A stretch of DNA of 64,000 nt from an uncultured Opitutales bacterium. Lineage in GTDB: Bacteria; Verrucomicrobiota; Verrucomicrobiia; Opitutales; Seribacteraceae. The stretch is taken from positions 1-64,000 of the forward strand of contig CALSMY010000014.1 of the NCBI GenBank assembly GCA_943787575.1, in the 5' to 3' direction. A model generated the notes under the pieces. The model made no database searches. It was not told the origin of the DNA and saw only the letters and a program-made list of their open reading frames with translations. Positions 28,240 through 38,892 of the stretch are shown here, one piece after another (the stretch's first letter is position 1; the number at the start of each line of letters is the position of its first letter). Made by a program: the position numbers and the translations under genes.

Positions 28240-29000
28240 GGTATTTAAATGAGCCTCTCCTCTGCCTTGATCTGGGTAATACAACTTGCAAGATTGGAAT
28301 TTGGGAAGATGGTAAAATTAGTAAGGAACGGATAATTCCTACTCATACTTTTGTTGATTCCGAGCAACCATGGCTAAAGGAATGGTCAGCGGATGAGGGT
28401 ATTGCTTATTGTTCGGTTGTCCCTAACGCAGAATCGTCCTTACTTAAAGCTCTTGTATCAAGAAAGGTTCCTCCTTACAGCCTAACTGCTCGTACCCAAT
28501 CGATTCTTCCCATTGGATACCCGAACCCTGAAGAGATTGGTGCCGACCGGATTGCTAACGCCATCGCAGTTTATCAAAATTTTGATTTACCAGCGGTGGT
28601 TATCGACTTGGGAACTGCTACGACCTTTGATGTAGTAACGGCAAACGGAGGCTATGAGGGAGGAGTAATTATACCTGGACCTCAGGGAATGCTCGATTTT
28701 TTGGGGAACAATACCGCATTATTACCCAACCTTAGGCTTTCCCCTGACGAAACCCTCGTTGACCCAATTGGGAAAAGTACATGTGGGGCAATACAAAGTG
28801 GTTTACATTTTGGCTATCCGGCAATGTTACAGGGTATCCTCAATGCACTTGAAGAGCAATTGGAAGAGAAACATGGAAAAATTAAGTCGTTGATTCAAAC
28901 AGGTGGTGAGTCCAATCGCTTTCAAATTCAAGGGAGCTCGATTCGTCCATCTCTTACTTTGGAAGGACTTGGCTTGGCGTTCGCCAACCAACAAGTTTAA
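28236..29000 (+). CDS. coaX: Type III pantothenate kinase
   Basis: CoaX, 254 residues; phosphorylates pantothenate, first step to CoA, using the acetate kinase/hsp70 fold. PHOSPHATE 1 motif LCLDLGNTTCKIGIWEDGK (about 9-27), PNPEEIGADRIANAIAVYQN, PHOSPHATE 2 motif AVVIDLGTATTFDVVTANGGYEGGVIIPGP, and ADENOSINE region IKSLIQTGGESNRF. The pairing birA-coaX is a common genomic neighbour pair. ATG overlaps the birA stop (ATGA). Confidence 0.94.
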   Translation: MRYLNEPLLCLDLGNTTCKIGIWEDGKISKERIIPTHTFVDSEQPWLKEWSADEGIAYCSVVPNAESSLLKALVSRKVPPYSLTARTQSILPIGYPNPEEIGADRIANAIAVYQNFDLPAVVIDLGTATTFDVVTANGGYEGGVIIPGPQGMLDFLGNNTALLPNLRLSPDETLVDPIGKSTCGAIQSGLHFGYPAMLQGILNALEEQLEEKHGKIKSLIQTGGESNRFQIQGSSIRPSLTLEGLGLAFANQQV

Positions 29001-29017
29001 GGTGTTACCAACATAAC

Positions 29018-30067
29018 ATGAGTGCCGAATCAAAACCCTTGCCAATAGTAGATGTAATCAATCTGCGCAAACGGTATGGCTTGGTTCAGGCCCTTAAGGG
29101 GATAAGTTTTTCCATCGGCAAAGGGGAAATTGTTGGATTCCTCGGTCCTAATGGAGCAGGAAAGAGTACAACCCTTCGAATACTTTCAGGTCTAATTCCT
29201 GCAGACTCCGGTGAGGCAAAGGTTTGCGGGGTTGACCTAGCGGAAGAGGAAGGAGAGGTTCGTAAACACATTGGTTTCCTCGCCGAAAATAACCCATTAC
29301 CAGAAGAACTGAGGGTTATTGAATACCTTAATTTCCGCGCCAACTTAAAGGGGTTGGAAGGAAGTAGAAAGCGTGAAAGAATTCGCTTAGCCCTAGATGC
29401 CTGCGATTTAGAGAGACGGATTGCAGAACGAAAAATTGGCAATCTTTCAAAAGGCTATCGCCAAAGGGTGGGCATTGCCGACGCTCTCTTGGCTGAGCCA
29501 AGACTCGTGATTCTGGATGAACCTACGATCGGTCTAGACCCAAGACAATCTGCCATTACCCGCAAAATGATGGAAAGACTGCGCGGAGATGTATCGTTCC
29601 TTCTTTCCAGTCATATACTCTCAGAGGTAGAAGCCTGTTGTGATCGTATGATCATTCTAAGTCACGGACAAATTGTCGCAGAAGGAACCATGAATGATTT
29701 ACAAAAAATGTTTATCAATAAAACAGTTTTTGAAATTGTTTCCTCCGATAGCAAAATTGACCTGCAAAAAGCTATCCGTCGGATCGATCAAAGCTGCGAA
29801 CTTTTATACGATGATCCTGTAGAAGTTTTGTCTAAGCGCAGATTCACCTTTTCGACCAACCGGGGAGAAGAAAAAGCGGAAGAAATATTACGGGCACTAA
29901 TAAAAAATGAAGAGCTTAGCATTTCAGAGTTTCAAATCTCTAGGCCTGATTTGGAGACCATCTTCTTGCGGGCAACCAAAAAGAATTGGGAAGTGCAAGA
30001 TTATTTAGGTCGAGGAAAGAAAAACCGCTCAGCTAAGATTGAATCTCATAAGCCAAAAACCTCATGA
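29018..30067 (+). CDS. ABC transporter ATP-binding protein, GldA-like
   Basis: ATPase of an ABC-2 exporter, 349 residues. Walker A FLGPNGAGKSTTLRILSGL (about 44-62), Q-loop HIGFLAENNPLPEEL, signature NLSKGYRQRVGIADALL, Walker B LVILDEPTIGLDPRQ, D-loop/H-switch FLLSSHILSEVEACCDRMI. The C-terminal extension (about 230-330) is the regulatory domain common to NatA/GldA/CcmA-type subunits. The next gene, a permease, overlaps by 4 nt. With the following two genes it makes the GldA-GldF-GldG-like set; in non-gliding bacteria the substrate is unknown. Confidence 0.9.
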   Translation: MSAESKPLPIVDVINLRKRYGLVQALKGISFSIGKGEIVGFLGPNGAGKSTTLRILSGLIPADSGEAKVCGVDLAEEEGEVRKHIGFLAENNPLPEELRVIEYLNFRANLKGLEGSRKRERIRLALDACDLERRIAERKIGNLSKGYRQRVGIADALLAEPRLVILDEPTIGLDPRQSAITRKMMERLRGDVSFLLSSHILSEVEACCDRMIILSHGQIVAEGTMNDLQKMFINKTVFEIVSSDSKIDLQKAIRRIDQSCELLYDDPVEVLSKRRFTFSTNRGEEKAEEILRALIKNEELSISEFQISRPDLETIFLRATKKNWEVQDYLGRGKKNRSAKIESHKPKTS

Positions 30068-30843
30068 ACGGTTATTGGCACATATTAAAGCACGAGCTAT
30101 TTGGGCTTTTTATATCTCCATCAACCTATGTTGCCAGCTTCTATTTTCTCTCCCTGCTGGGCATTGGTTTTCGCTTTTTCATTGAAGGGTTTTCCAATAC
30201 TGCATGGATTCTCCCTCCCCTTTCATCCTTAGTCGTTGGATTGACCTTTGGGGCACCTGCACTTGTTCCATTCCTTACCATGCGATCATTTGCTGAAGAA
30301 AGAAGGCTGGGTACTCTTGAAACCCTGATGTCCGCTCCGGTTGGTTCTTTTGGTTTGGTGCTTGGAAAATGGACGGCTGCCCTCTTTTTCTTCCTCATTA
30401 TTTGTGCACTCGCTCTCTGCTTCCCACTTCTTCTGTGGTACGGATTCCCAGAACAAGCAGTAAGCTTGGGTTTTAACGAACTTGAGCACTGGATTGGCGG
30501 ATGTGCTTTTTTGGCCATCTTTGGAGCTAGTTTTACCGCGGTTGGAATTTTCGCTAGTTGTTTAACCAAAAATCAAATGGTTGCCGGCATGCTTACATTC
30601 ACTTTGCTTACTTTATACCTAGCAGCTATGGCTTTTACTTTTGGAGAACACCAAAATATCTCTTCCCCTTCTGACCTAAGCCAATTTCTTCAAGTTGGCT
30701 TAGGTTCTTTAAACCAGGGTTTAAATAAGGCTCAGCATTTTGCGGTTGGAATTATTGACCTCTCGACCCTACTGCATCAAGCCGTACTCACCTTTCTATT
30801 CCTCGGATTATCCACCTTGCAAGTTGAGAGGCTCAAGCACTAG
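30064..30843 (+). CDS. ABC-2 family permease, GldF-like
   Basis: Integral membrane subunit, 259 residues with six predicted helices: LFISPSTYVASFYFLSLLGIGFRF, LVVGLTFGAPALVPFLTM, WTAALFFFLIICALALCFPLLLWY, IGGCAFLAIFGASFTAVGIFASCL, VAGMLTFTLLTLYLAAMAF, and AVLTFLFLGLSTLQ. It carries the GldF-type loop TMRSFAEERRLGTLETLMSAPV between helices 2 and 3. The ATG overlaps the ATPase gene stop (ATGA); the GldG-like gene follows after 3 nt. Confidence 0.9.
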   Translation: MNGYWHILKHELFGLFISPSTYVASFYFLSLLGIGFRFFIEGFSNTAWILPPLSSLVVGLTFGAPALVPFLTMRSFAEERRLGTLETLMSAPVGSFGLVLGKWTAALFFFLIICALALCFPLLLWYGFPEQAVSLGFNELEHWIGGCAFLAIFGASFTAVGIFASCLTKNQMVAGMLTFTLLTLYLAAMAFTFGEHQNISSPSDLSQFLQVGLGSLNQGLNKAQHFAVGIIDLSTLLHQAVLTFLFLGLSTLQVERLKH

Positions 30844-30846
30844 GCC

Positions 30847-32457
30847 ATGGATTTTAAACACGCTAAAAGAAACCGCAGGCTCGACCTATGGATTGTAGTA
30901 GTCTTACTCTTTAGCCTATCCTTTGGATTCAATTTTCTTGTCTCTGGTATAGATACTCAAATCGATCTGAGCCCTAATAAGAAATACAGCCTTTCTAGGG
31001 AAAGCCTTGCTCTATTAAATAAAATGGACCAACCGGTTGACCTGATCATTACTTTGCCGGAAAAAGCCAGCATGCCAAAGATAATTCAAAGGTTCACTCA
31101 TGACCTTGATTTGCTTTTGGATGCTTTTGAGAGAGCTGATACCCCCTTCCCGATTAGGGTCCACCGTATGGATGTTCACACTCCTCCGTCCCATGACAAT
31201 ATTTTGGACCGTTATAAAATAACCCAGCCAAACCTCGTACTTGCCGCTTCTCCACAAAATGGAACTCGTATTATTTTTAGATACAAAGATGAAAAAGGAA
31301 GTAATCCGTACGATTCCAGCCAAGCCTTTCGCTCAACCGAGTCCCTTGCTCGCCAAGCCATTTGGGAGGCGGGCTTTTATTCCGACTGGAAAGAGGTAAG
31401 GAATGGAGTCATGGAACCGGGAAAGTTCAGAGGAGAGGAAACACTCATGCGCTTTATCTTGGATTTAGCCAGCCCTGCCATGGAACGTAGGGTGATATAT
31501 TTCACCAGAGGTCACGGCGAATCGAGTCCACAAGACCTCGACCCGAGGGAAGGAAACTCGGTATTAAGAGGATTGATGGAGGATAGGAATATAAAAGTAG
31601 CTACGCTTGACTTGGGAACGATCGAAAGAATGCCTAATGATGCACTTGCTCTAGTCATTTCTGGGCCCAAAGCTATCTTTCAAGATAAAGAAGTTAAGCT
31701 TCTTCGAAATTTCTTAAATCAAAATCGGGGCCGAGTCTTGTTGGCTTTAGATCCAGTCGAGGAAATTGCACTGAGCGATCGTCCTGCTCTTGGATTACGC
31801 CCCTTACTTAAAGAATGGGGAATAAGATGTCATGATATGTTGGTTTTTGACCCCAAGAGGGAAAATTTTGATCTATTTTCTGGTGCCTATTTTTTAAGGA
31901 CTTACCAAAGAGAAGCTTCCCACCCAGTTGTTAAAAACTTGATGAACGAAGGTTTTTCAATTTTAGCAGATCGTTGCAGACCCGTGGAAATAGAAAATTC
32001 CACCCAGTCCCCCTTTGTGGGACAAGAGTTAATTTTTTCATCTCGAGATTCCTGGGCTCTTTCAAGTTGGACTGAAAGATCATTTCCTCCTGAAAAAAAT
32101 ACCCTGTTAGATTTAGCGGGACCAGTACCTGTACTTTCAGTTTCGCAGCCTAATCCTAAACAGGCATCTCAAGCAGGCTTAACTGCGGCAGGCAAATTAA
32201 TGGTTCTTGGCTCTTCGAAAATATTATCGAATGAAAAACTTCGCTCCGGCGCAGGTAATCAGGCACTGGCCCGCAACATCATTTATTGGATGGGTGAAAA
32301 CAATGAAATGTTGGATGTACCTCCAAGAATTTTACAATCTTACAGCGTTTCGATGTCCAAAAATGAGTTTGAACTTCTTTTTTATTACTTTGCCAGCGTA
32401 CCTCTTGTGGTTCTATTTAGCGGAGTTTTTGTGAGTTGGTTGAGAAAGGAATTATGA
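30847..32457 (+). CDS. GldG-like ABC-associated membrane protein (GldG/DUF4350 type)
   Basis: 536 residues. The N-terminal helix (LDLWIVVVLLFSLSFGFNFLVSGI, about 11-34) is followed by a large periplasmic domain of the GldG/ABC_transp_aux type: DLSPNKKYSLSRESLALLNKMDQPVDLIITLP, then YFTRGHGESSPQDLDPREG and ALVISGPKAIFQDKEVKLLRNFLNQNRGRVLLALDPVEE, and a C-terminal helix (YYFASVPLVVLFSGVFVSWLRKEL). Position directly after the GldF-like permease is diagnostic. The periplasmic domain probably binds the cargo or an envelope partner; that is inference. Confidence 0.85.
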   Translation: MDFKHAKRNRRLDLWIVVVLLFSLSFGFNFLVSGIDTQIDLSPNKKYSLSRESLALLNKMDQPVDLIITLPEKASMPKIIQRFTHDLDLLLDAFERADTPFPIRVHRMDVHTPPSHDNILDRYKITQPNLVLAASPQNGTRIIFRYKDEKGSNPYDSSQAFRSTESLARQAIWEAGFYSDWKEVRNGVMEPGKFRGEETLMRFILDLASPAMERRVIYFTRGHGESSPQDLDPREGNSVLRGLMEDRNIKVATLDLGTIERMPNDALALVISGPKAIFQDKEVKLLRNFLNQNRGRVLLALDPVEEIALSDRPALGLRPLLKEWGIRCHDMLVFDPKRENFDLFSGAYFLRTYQREASHPVVKNLMNEGFSILADRCRPVEIENSTQSPFVGQELIFSSRDSWALSSWTERSFPPEKNTLLDLAGPVPVLSVSQPNPKQASQAGLTAAGKLMVLGSSKILSNEKLRSGAGNQALARNIIYWMGENNEMLDVPPRILQSYSVSMSKNEFELLFYYFASVPLVVLFSGVFVSWLRKEL

Positions 32458-32461
32458 ACAA

Positions 32462-34222
32462 ATGATCAAAAATCGAACTTTTCTACTCTTGGCGGCAAAT
32501 GTTTTGCTGGCCGTATTCATTGTATTAAATTTGGACGATGAGCCTTCATCCATAGGTAATATTGACAGTGATCTTTCTGAAATGATTGCCAACATGAATG
32601 AGATTGCAATTAGACAACCAGTCAGAGAGCAAGAAATTATCCTGAAAAAAAATCAAATGGATTGGTATCTCACTCAGCCCGTTTTCTGGCCCGTAGAACC
32701 AATCACATTGGCAAACCTTATTTCTAAAATCTCACACTTGGAGCCCACTTTTGTATGTGCAGTCGACGAGCTTTCAAGTAAAGGAGAAATTAAACAGGAC
32801 TATGGTTTTGATACGAATTCTTCCTCCCTTCAATTATCAGCTGGAAGCAAAACCTTGAATTTTACTTTAGGTGATATGACCAGGGATCAGAGTAGCCGTT
32901 TTTTAATGATCGAAAATTCAGAGGGGGAAGGAATTTGGCGAGCACCACGCCAAATTGAAGACCTATTAAACCAGACCACAGTTGATTGGACGACGCTTAC
33001 CTTTTGGGATACCCCCTTGTATGCAATTGAAGCGCTGAAAGTTGTTGAATTCAAAACCGATGAAGAAAATATTGAAACTGTTCTTACCAAGCCAAAGGAA
33101 AGCTGGGAGTTTTCATCGCCTATAAATGGACCTGCAAACAATGAAGAAGTTTCCTTACTGCTCCATAAAATTGTGTCCGAAAAACTAATTGGGTTTTCCG
33201 AGATTAAAGACGATCAGAATTTATCTAAACTTTTCGATATTTCTCTTCAAGCGATGGGAAAAACACATAGCGTGACACTTTTTCAATCTTCTCAAGATGA
33301 TGTTACTGAGTTACTGGCTTTGTTTTCAGGCAAAACACAAGCCTTCCGGGTACAGGGAGCATACGCTGAAATCTTCAAAGCTTTATCAACAAAACTTCGT
33401 GAGAAAAGATTGTTTAACCTAGAAATTGATCAAGTAAAAAGGCTTAGAATGGTCGAGGGGAATCGCTCACTGACCCTTCGGAAAAACGACATGAACTCTT
33501 GGGTTGGTTTGGAAGATAATGGAACTGACTCTTTCACATTCCAAGCTGATCTTTCTGTTATTGTAGAACTAATTCACAATTTAAATATGGTTGAAGTGAA
33601 GGACTTTATTCTTTTTAGCCCAGATCAGTCAGCTTTTCGCATGCATGGTTTTGAGCAACCTCAATTAAAACTTGAGATCGAGCAAATGGATACAACCCGT
33701 CAAAATTTATTGATCAGTAAATCTAATATCGAGTCCTCATTATGGAATACCTACATTACTGAACAGGCATTGATTTGTTTGGTTAACACGCAATGGAATG
33801 AACTTATATCCACGCGAGCCATTAATTTTAAAAACCGCGAGCTTTTACCTGATCAATTCATTTCCGACCGCGTAGTTCTAAATTCTATTACAGAAAAAGA
33901 AAATCTTCATATTTTCTCTTACGAAACGGATGGTGAAGCATATGATAGAATTATGGAGTTCCAAGCTGAGTCATTCATTGAACTTTCTTATAATGATGAA
34001 GGCGTATGGGTGGAGGGAGATTGGCTACCGTGGAAATATTCAGTTGAATTCCAGAACAATGCCGAAAATGGTGTTAATTCGATCCTTTTTAATTTAACTG
34101 ACCGATACGGGGCCACGAAATGGTTTGCGGGCTCTCCAGAGCTTGGGCTTGTCTGCAATTTACCAATATCAGTGATTGATGAATTATCAAAGGGGTTGAA
34201 TTCAAAACCTCTTGAACCTTAA
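32462..34222 (+). CDS. DUF4340 domain-containing membrane-anchored protein
   Basis: 586 residues with one N-terminal membrane anchor (TFLLLAANVLLAVFIVLNL, about 5-23) and a large soluble periplasmic region. DUF4340-type features: MNEIAIRQPVREQEIILKKNQMDWYLTQPV, then repeats of the form LxIDQVKRLRMVEGNRSLTLRKNDMNSWVGL. These repeated beta units, each ending with a W in a DGWVL-like position, define the family. Such proteins usually follow a GldG-type gene, as here (4-nt gap). Function not established; context says part of the same exporter. Confidence 0.8.
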   Translation: MIKNRTFLLLAANVLLAVFIVLNLDDEPSSIGNIDSDLSEMIANMNEIAIRQPVREQEIILKKNQMDWYLTQPVFWPVEPITLANLISKISHLEPTFVCAVDELSSKGEIKQDYGFDTNSSSLQLSAGSKTLNFTLGDMTRDQSSRFLMIENSEGEGIWRAPRQIEDLLNQTTVDWTTLTFWDTPLYAIEALKVVEFKTDEENIETVLTKPKESWEFSSPINGPANNEEVSLLLHKIVSEKLIGFSEIKDDQNLSKLFDISLQAMGKTHSVTLFQSSQDDVTELLALFSGKTQAFRVQGAYAEIFKALSTKLREKRLFNLEIDQVKRLRMVEGNRSLTLRKNDMNSWVGLEDNGTDSFTFQADLSVIVELIHNLNMVEVKDFILFSPDQSAFRMHGFEQPQLKLEIEQMDTTRQNLLISKSNIESSLWNTYITEQALICLVNTQWNELISTRAINFKNRELLPDQFISDRVVLNSITEKENLHIFSYETDGEAYDRIMEFQAESFIELSYNDEGVWVEGDWLPWKYSVEFQNNAENGVNSILFNLTDRYGATKWFAGSPELGLVCNLPISVIDELSKGLNSKPLEP

Positions 34223-34238
34223 AGCCTGCAGCTTCTAG

Positions 34239-36927
34239 ATGAAGCCTGTGCGTGCATATGCCTCCCTTTATAGAGTGAGAAACAAAGTAAATTTGCTTCT
34301 CTTCATCTGTTTACTCGCACAAATATTTTTTCTTTTGACCGGTTCGCAACGGATACCATTACCAAGTAGATTTGTAGAAGTTTTGGTAAATTCATTTTTG
34401 CCGAATGATATCCTTGTAAAATTAGAAAGACCCGAAATCCTTGGATTTTCTGAACTTGAATGTGGGAAAGCAGAAATCTGGGCAAAAGGTTCTAATCTTT
34501 TAGAAATTAAAGACCTCTCAATTTCTCTCAATCCATCCGGTGCCATTAATAGGGCCCTTTTTTCAATCAATAAAATCAAGTTTTCCTCAGCTAATTTTTT
34601 AAAAGAAGACAAAGCAGGTCCAGTAATTGAAATTAAGGAATTTTCATTAAAAAATCGATCACTGGAAGAAACATTATTTCTCAAGGGAAATATTATTTTG
34701 GGTTCATTACAGTCATCTATTCATCTTGAAGTAAAAAAAATGAGTAGAATTTTCCACCAAGGTTTTGGGCAGAAGCAAAAACCAATACCTCTGGAGAAAT
34801 TTCTAGAACATGCATTCGCCTTTAAGAAAAACCTTTTACTTATGGAATGAGAAATTCCCAGTCGTTCATGTGGATACACGAGGAGTAGTTAATGGTCAAA
34901 TGGGCGAAGTTTTAATTTCACAACATAATAGTGAGGACAAAAAAATAAAAGACATGTTAGCAAGACTTTCATGGAATAAAGCCGAAAGAAACAAGCACCT
35001 GACAGTCGCATCTCTTGAGGTAACTGCTGATTCCATAAATCTTAATAATGCAGGCATTGAATTAAGTTTTTTAAAGCCATATATAAAAGCAAATAGTCTT
35101 ATTAACCTGGAAACTCTCGAGATTCCAGAAACAGATTTACTTGCATCATTCCAAAATCTTTTCTTGGAGGGTAAAATTTCTGGTAACCTCGACGAAATGT
35201 ACATCTACTACATGGGCGAAGGAAATTCTACCGATGTCCAGGTTTTATCAGACACAAATAAAACAAGGATTAGTCTAAATGCTCGAAAAAAATCTAACAA
35301 ATGGGGACTAAAAGGTTCGATGAAACTCATCCCTAAAAACTTCGATCTTTTTTGCGACCTTCCGCAGGGAAATCTTAAAGTTTTAGATGGTGAAAAGTTC
35401 AGTCTTCACTTTTGGAGCAACCCCACTCCTACGAGACAAAAACAACCTGTACAATTCTTACTTAACGCAAAAAATTTCTCTGTCCTGGAAACTCCACCAG
35501 GTAAATTTCATGCAGTTGGAGAAATTGCAGAAGATTTTACTGTTTGGGTAAACCAAGCCCATGGAAATCTTGGAAAGAGTAAGGTTACTGGAAAATATCT
35601 TCAAAAATGGAATCCTCACAGGTACAGATTTTTAATTGACGGAACTTGCCACCCTCCAGACATAAATAATTGGTTAGGGCTTTGGTGGAAACCAATCTGG
35701 GAAGATTTTTTATTCTCAGACACTATTCCAAAAGGTAATTTCTCGATTTCTGGGATTTGGGCTGGTCCACCAGGGAATTCACTTACAAAGGGCTGGATAA
35801 AAACGGAAAAATTAGGATACAGAGGCTTTGAACTCGATCGTTCATCAATCCAGGTTGAGGTCGATAAAACATCAACGCGTTTAAAAGCAAAGAATATAAA
35901 ACATGGGTACGGACAGGCGACTGGCACTTTAGTTCTCCCGAGAACTCTAGAGAAATCCAACTTATCTATGAATTTCTCCTTTAAGGGTGACTATCCAGTG
36001 AACCAAGCCAAAGAAGTCCTTGGAGATGAGGTTTACCAAGTTATATCCGATGTCAACGCAACCGTAGTTTATTGCGAGGCAACCGGGGAAATTTACGAAG
36101 AACAAAAGAACAATGAAAAGGATAAAAATGTTTCTTGGTACAAGGTCTACCTTTCTTCAAATCAACCTTTTTCATATTCGGGAATCGAACTTGATTATGC
36201 TCGTGGGAGCATTAATAGCTCAGAAGGGCTGACCAAGGTTAATTTTGATAAAATTGGAATCGCTGGCGGAGAGGGTACGCTGTCTGCTATTAAAAATTCT
36301 GAGAAAACCGATCACATTAGCTTAGACATTGAGCTTAAAAATGCTGACCGAAACCGACTGACTCGAAGCTTAATGAAAAGTTCACACCTGCAAGACCAAG
36401 AAGTTGAAGATGCTGATCAGGTTGAGAGTAACATTTACCCAGAAGACTCGGAAGAAGGTGGCCGTATCGATTTCTCACTACAAGCTGAAGGGCCTTTATC
36501 TGAACCCAGGCATTTTGAAGGAAGTGGAAACTTTGATTTTTATGATGTAGAGATTGGAACGATGCATCTTCTAGGAGGGATAAGATCAAAACTGGGAGCA
36601 TTTAATCTGCCGTTGCCATCAGATGCCCTAAGTTTTAATCGCTTAAATGCTCCATTTCTTCTGGATCACGACCGGATTCTTTTCGACCAAGCAACCCTAT
36701 CCGGTCCCTTGTCCACTTTCGACGCCAAAGGTGAAGTAAACTGGGTTAATTCGGATGTCGACTTACTGGCAGATTTAAAATTGGCAGGAAATTTAAAGAT
36801 TCCAGTATTGAAACAACTTGTAAATTTAGCCGACCCTCTATCCAGGCTAAGTACATTGAAAATTAAAGGTGACTGGGAAAACCCTGAGTGGACTATTCAT
36901 CTCAAAACCAATCCCTTGAAGCGTTAA
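34239..36927 (+). CDS. AsmA-like large envelope protein, split by one indel
   Basis: Broken into 34239-34850 and a later frame from about 34810. The first part has an N-terminal helix (NLLLFICLLAQIFFLLTG, about 18-35) and beta-strand sequence about sugar- or lipid-protein length scale (VIEIKEFSLKNRS). Deleting one A from the A5 run at 34827-34831 joins FAFKKTFYLWNEKFPVVHVDT continuously. The joined protein is about 895 residues of repeated beta strands; the C-terminal part (NAPFLLDHDRILFDQATLSGPLSTFDAKGEVNW, then LAGNLKIPVLKQLVNLADPLSRL) matches the AsmA/DUF3971-like C-terminus, a family of inter-membrane lipid transport proteins. Alternative: two genes, less likely as the second lacks a start. 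Follows the DUF4340 gene by 16 nt. Confidence 0.72.
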
Positions 36928-36932
36928 TTCTA

Positions 36933-36960
36933 TTGTTTTTGAAGAATCCAACAAAAACAA
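36933..36960 (+). terminator. AT-rich hairpin between the AsmA-like gene and accB
   Basis: TTGTTTTTG and CAAAAACAA form a perfect 9-bp inverted repeat with a 10-nt loop, starting 5 nt after the stop. There is no T tract on the plus strand, so it may be a weak terminator or simply stabilise the transcript end. Confidence 0.35.
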
Positions 36961-37031
36961 GCATTGCATGTAGTTCCAAATCAGCTTTGATAAAGGGAAC
37001 ATGATAATCTTCAAATTAGGAGGACCATAGA

Positions 37032-37499
37032 TTGGACTTAAGCGAGCTAAAAGGAATTGTTTCATTAATGCAAAAATCGGATCTCACAGAACTTGAGATA
37101 GAAGTAAAGGACTTGAAGCTAAGGCTATCTCGTCCAGGATCTAACCAAGGCTCGGTTTCCCATCGGGAAGTTGTGGTTCATCCGCAACCGATTCAGGCAC
37201 AGCCTCTTGATACTCCTGCATCTAGCAAACCCACAGATGCAACAAAAGATAAGGAAGACGCCAATTCATTTGTATCTCCGATGGTTGGAACATTTTACCG
37301 GCGTCCCTCTCCGGAAGATCCAGAATTTGTTAAAGTTGGAGATAAAATCAAAAAAGGCGATGTCTTGTGCATTATAGAGGCAATGAAAGTAATGAATGAA
37401 ATTCAATCTGATGTTTCAGGTGAACTTTTAGAAATCTTAGTCGAAGACGGCGTGAGCGTTGAGTTTGGCCAGGCTTTGTATAAGATCCGCCCATCCTAA
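37032..37499 (+). CDS. accB: Acetyl-CoA carboxylase biotin carboxyl carrier protein
   Basis: BCCP, 155 residues, carries carboxybiotin in malonyl-CoA synthesis. N-terminal part [23 protein letters not shown], a flexible linker rich in Q, P, S and T ([20 protein letters not shown]), and the biotinyl domain [45 protein letters not shown] with the target Lys in EAMKM-type EAMKV. Start is TTG 37032, supported by AGGAGGA at 37018-37024, a spacing of 7 nt; it is one of the few strong Shine-Dalgarno sites in the window. accC follows after 7 nt. Confidence 0.95.
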   Translation: MDLSELKGIVSLMQKSDLTELEIEVKDLKLRLSRPGSNQGSVSHREVVVHPQPIQAQPLDTPASSKPTDATKDKEDANSFVSPMVGTFYRRPSPEDPEFVKVGDKIKKGDVLCIIEAMKVMNEIQSDVSGELLEILVEDGVSVEFGQALYKIRPS

Positions 37500-37506
37500 T
37501 TTCCCC

Positions 37507-38880
37507 ATGATTCGAAAGATCCTCATTGCCAACAGGGGAGAAATCGCCCTTCGCATTGTCCGAGCTTGCCGTGAACTAGGCATTCAAACGCTGGCAGTTT
37601 ATTCGGAAGCCGATGAACAGTCGCTTCATGTGCAACTTGCAGATGAAGCAATTTGTATTGGCCCAGCTTCAGGAGCTGAAAGTTATCTCCGAGCAGACCG
37701 CATATTAAGTGCTGCTGAAATTGCTGATGTCGATGCAATTCATCCCGGATACGGTTTCTTATCGGAAAACGAAGAATTTGCCGAGCAATGTGCCTCATGC
37801 AATATCAATTTCATAGGTCCTAAGGCTGAGACTATTGGTAAAATGGGAGATAAAGCAATGGCACGCGAAACCGTCAGCAAAGCTGGTGTCCCTATCATTC
37901 CCGGAAGCGATGGGCCTATTGAGAATGAAAAAGATGCGATTAAGGTTGCTCAAAAAATTGGCTTCCCGGTTATTATAAAAGCTGTTGCAGGAGGTGGTGG
38001 ACGCGGAATGCGAATAGCCCACAACGCGGTAAGCTTTGCTAAGGAATTTCAATCTGCTCGCTTGGAAGCTACCAAAGCTTTTGGTAATGGTGCCCTTTAT
38101 GTTGAAAAATATTTGGAGAATCCAAGGCATATCGAATTTCAGGTATTAGCGGACAAACATGGAAATGTTATCCACCTTGGTGAAAGAGATTGTTCTGTGC
38201 AAAGAAGACACCAAAAAGTCATCGAAGAAGCACCCTCCCCCTTCCTTGATAAAAATTTACGTACCCGCATGGGAAAAGCGGCAATTAAGGCAACCAACGC
38301 AGCAGATTACGTAAATGCCGGCACCATCGAATTCTTAGTCGATTCAAAAGGAAATTTTTATTTTATCGAGATGAACACCCGCATTCAGGTGGAACATGCA
38401 GTTACTGAAGAAGTTACGGGCATCGATTTAATTAAAGAACAAATTAATATAGCCTCAGGAAATCGCCTCAGCATATCTCAAAAAGAAATCACATTTGATA
38501 AGCACGCCATCGAATGTCGTATTTGTGCAGAAAACCCGTCTAATGGATTTGCCCCATCCCCTGGAACCATTGGCCTTTATTATGCCCCTGGCGGACACGG
38601 TGTGCGTGTAGACTCCCATGTTTATGGTGGTTACACAGTTTCCCCTTACTACGACAGCATGATTGCCAAGCTTGTTACCTATGGCAGAACGCGAAAAATT
38701 GCACTGGATAGAATGTACCGGGCACTCAGCGAATATATAATTCGGGGAATTGATACAAATATCGAATTCCTCAAGGCTATAGTATTGGATCCAGGCTTCC
38801 GCCAAGGTGAGGCTACCACTTCATATGTGGAAGAATTTTTGGCCCGGGCACCCAAAGATGTTTTTAAAAAATCTCAGTAG
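37507..38880 (+). CDS. accC: Acetyl-CoA carboxylase, biotin carboxylase subunit
   Basis: Carboxylates the biotin of AccB using ATP and bicarbonate; 457 residues from ATG 37507 ([20 protein letters not shown]). The longer track start lies inside accB. Biotin carboxylase N domain ([17 protein letters not shown]), ATP-grasp loop [16 protein letters not shown], active-site [23 protein letters not shown]-type [19 protein letters not shown], and [22 protein letters not shown]-terminal domain with [18 protein letters not shown] and [15 protein letters not shown]. The Asp23-family gene follows after 12 nt. Confidence 0.96.
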   Translation: MIRKILIANRGEIALRIVRACRELGIQTLAVYSEADEQSLHVQLADEAICIGPASGAESYLRADRILSAAEIADVDAIHPGYGFLSENEEFAEQCASCNINFIGPKAETIGKMGDKAMARETVSKAGVPIIPGSDGPIENEKDAIKVAQKIGFPVIIKAVAGGGGRGMRIAHNAVSFAKEFQSARLEATKAFGNGALYVEKYLENPRHIEFQVLADKHGNVIHLGERDCSVQRRHQKVIEEAPSPFLDKNLRTRMGKAAIKATNAADYVNAGTIEFLVDSKGNFYFIEMNTRIQVEHAVTEEVTGIDLIKEQINIASGNRLSISQKEITFDKHAIECRICAENPSNGFAPSPGTIGLYYAPGGHGVRVDSHVYGGYTVSPYYDSMIAKLVTYGRTRKIALDRMYRALSEYIIRGIDTNIEFLKAIVLDPGFRQGEATTSYVEEFLARAPKDVFKKSQ

Positions 38881-38892
38881 GAGAAAATCAGC

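Noticed and set aside
34810-36927. Second half of the AsmA-like gene as a separate gene
   Set aside because: The ATG at 34810 lies inside the upstream frame with no ribosome site, and the repaired junction reads through naturally.
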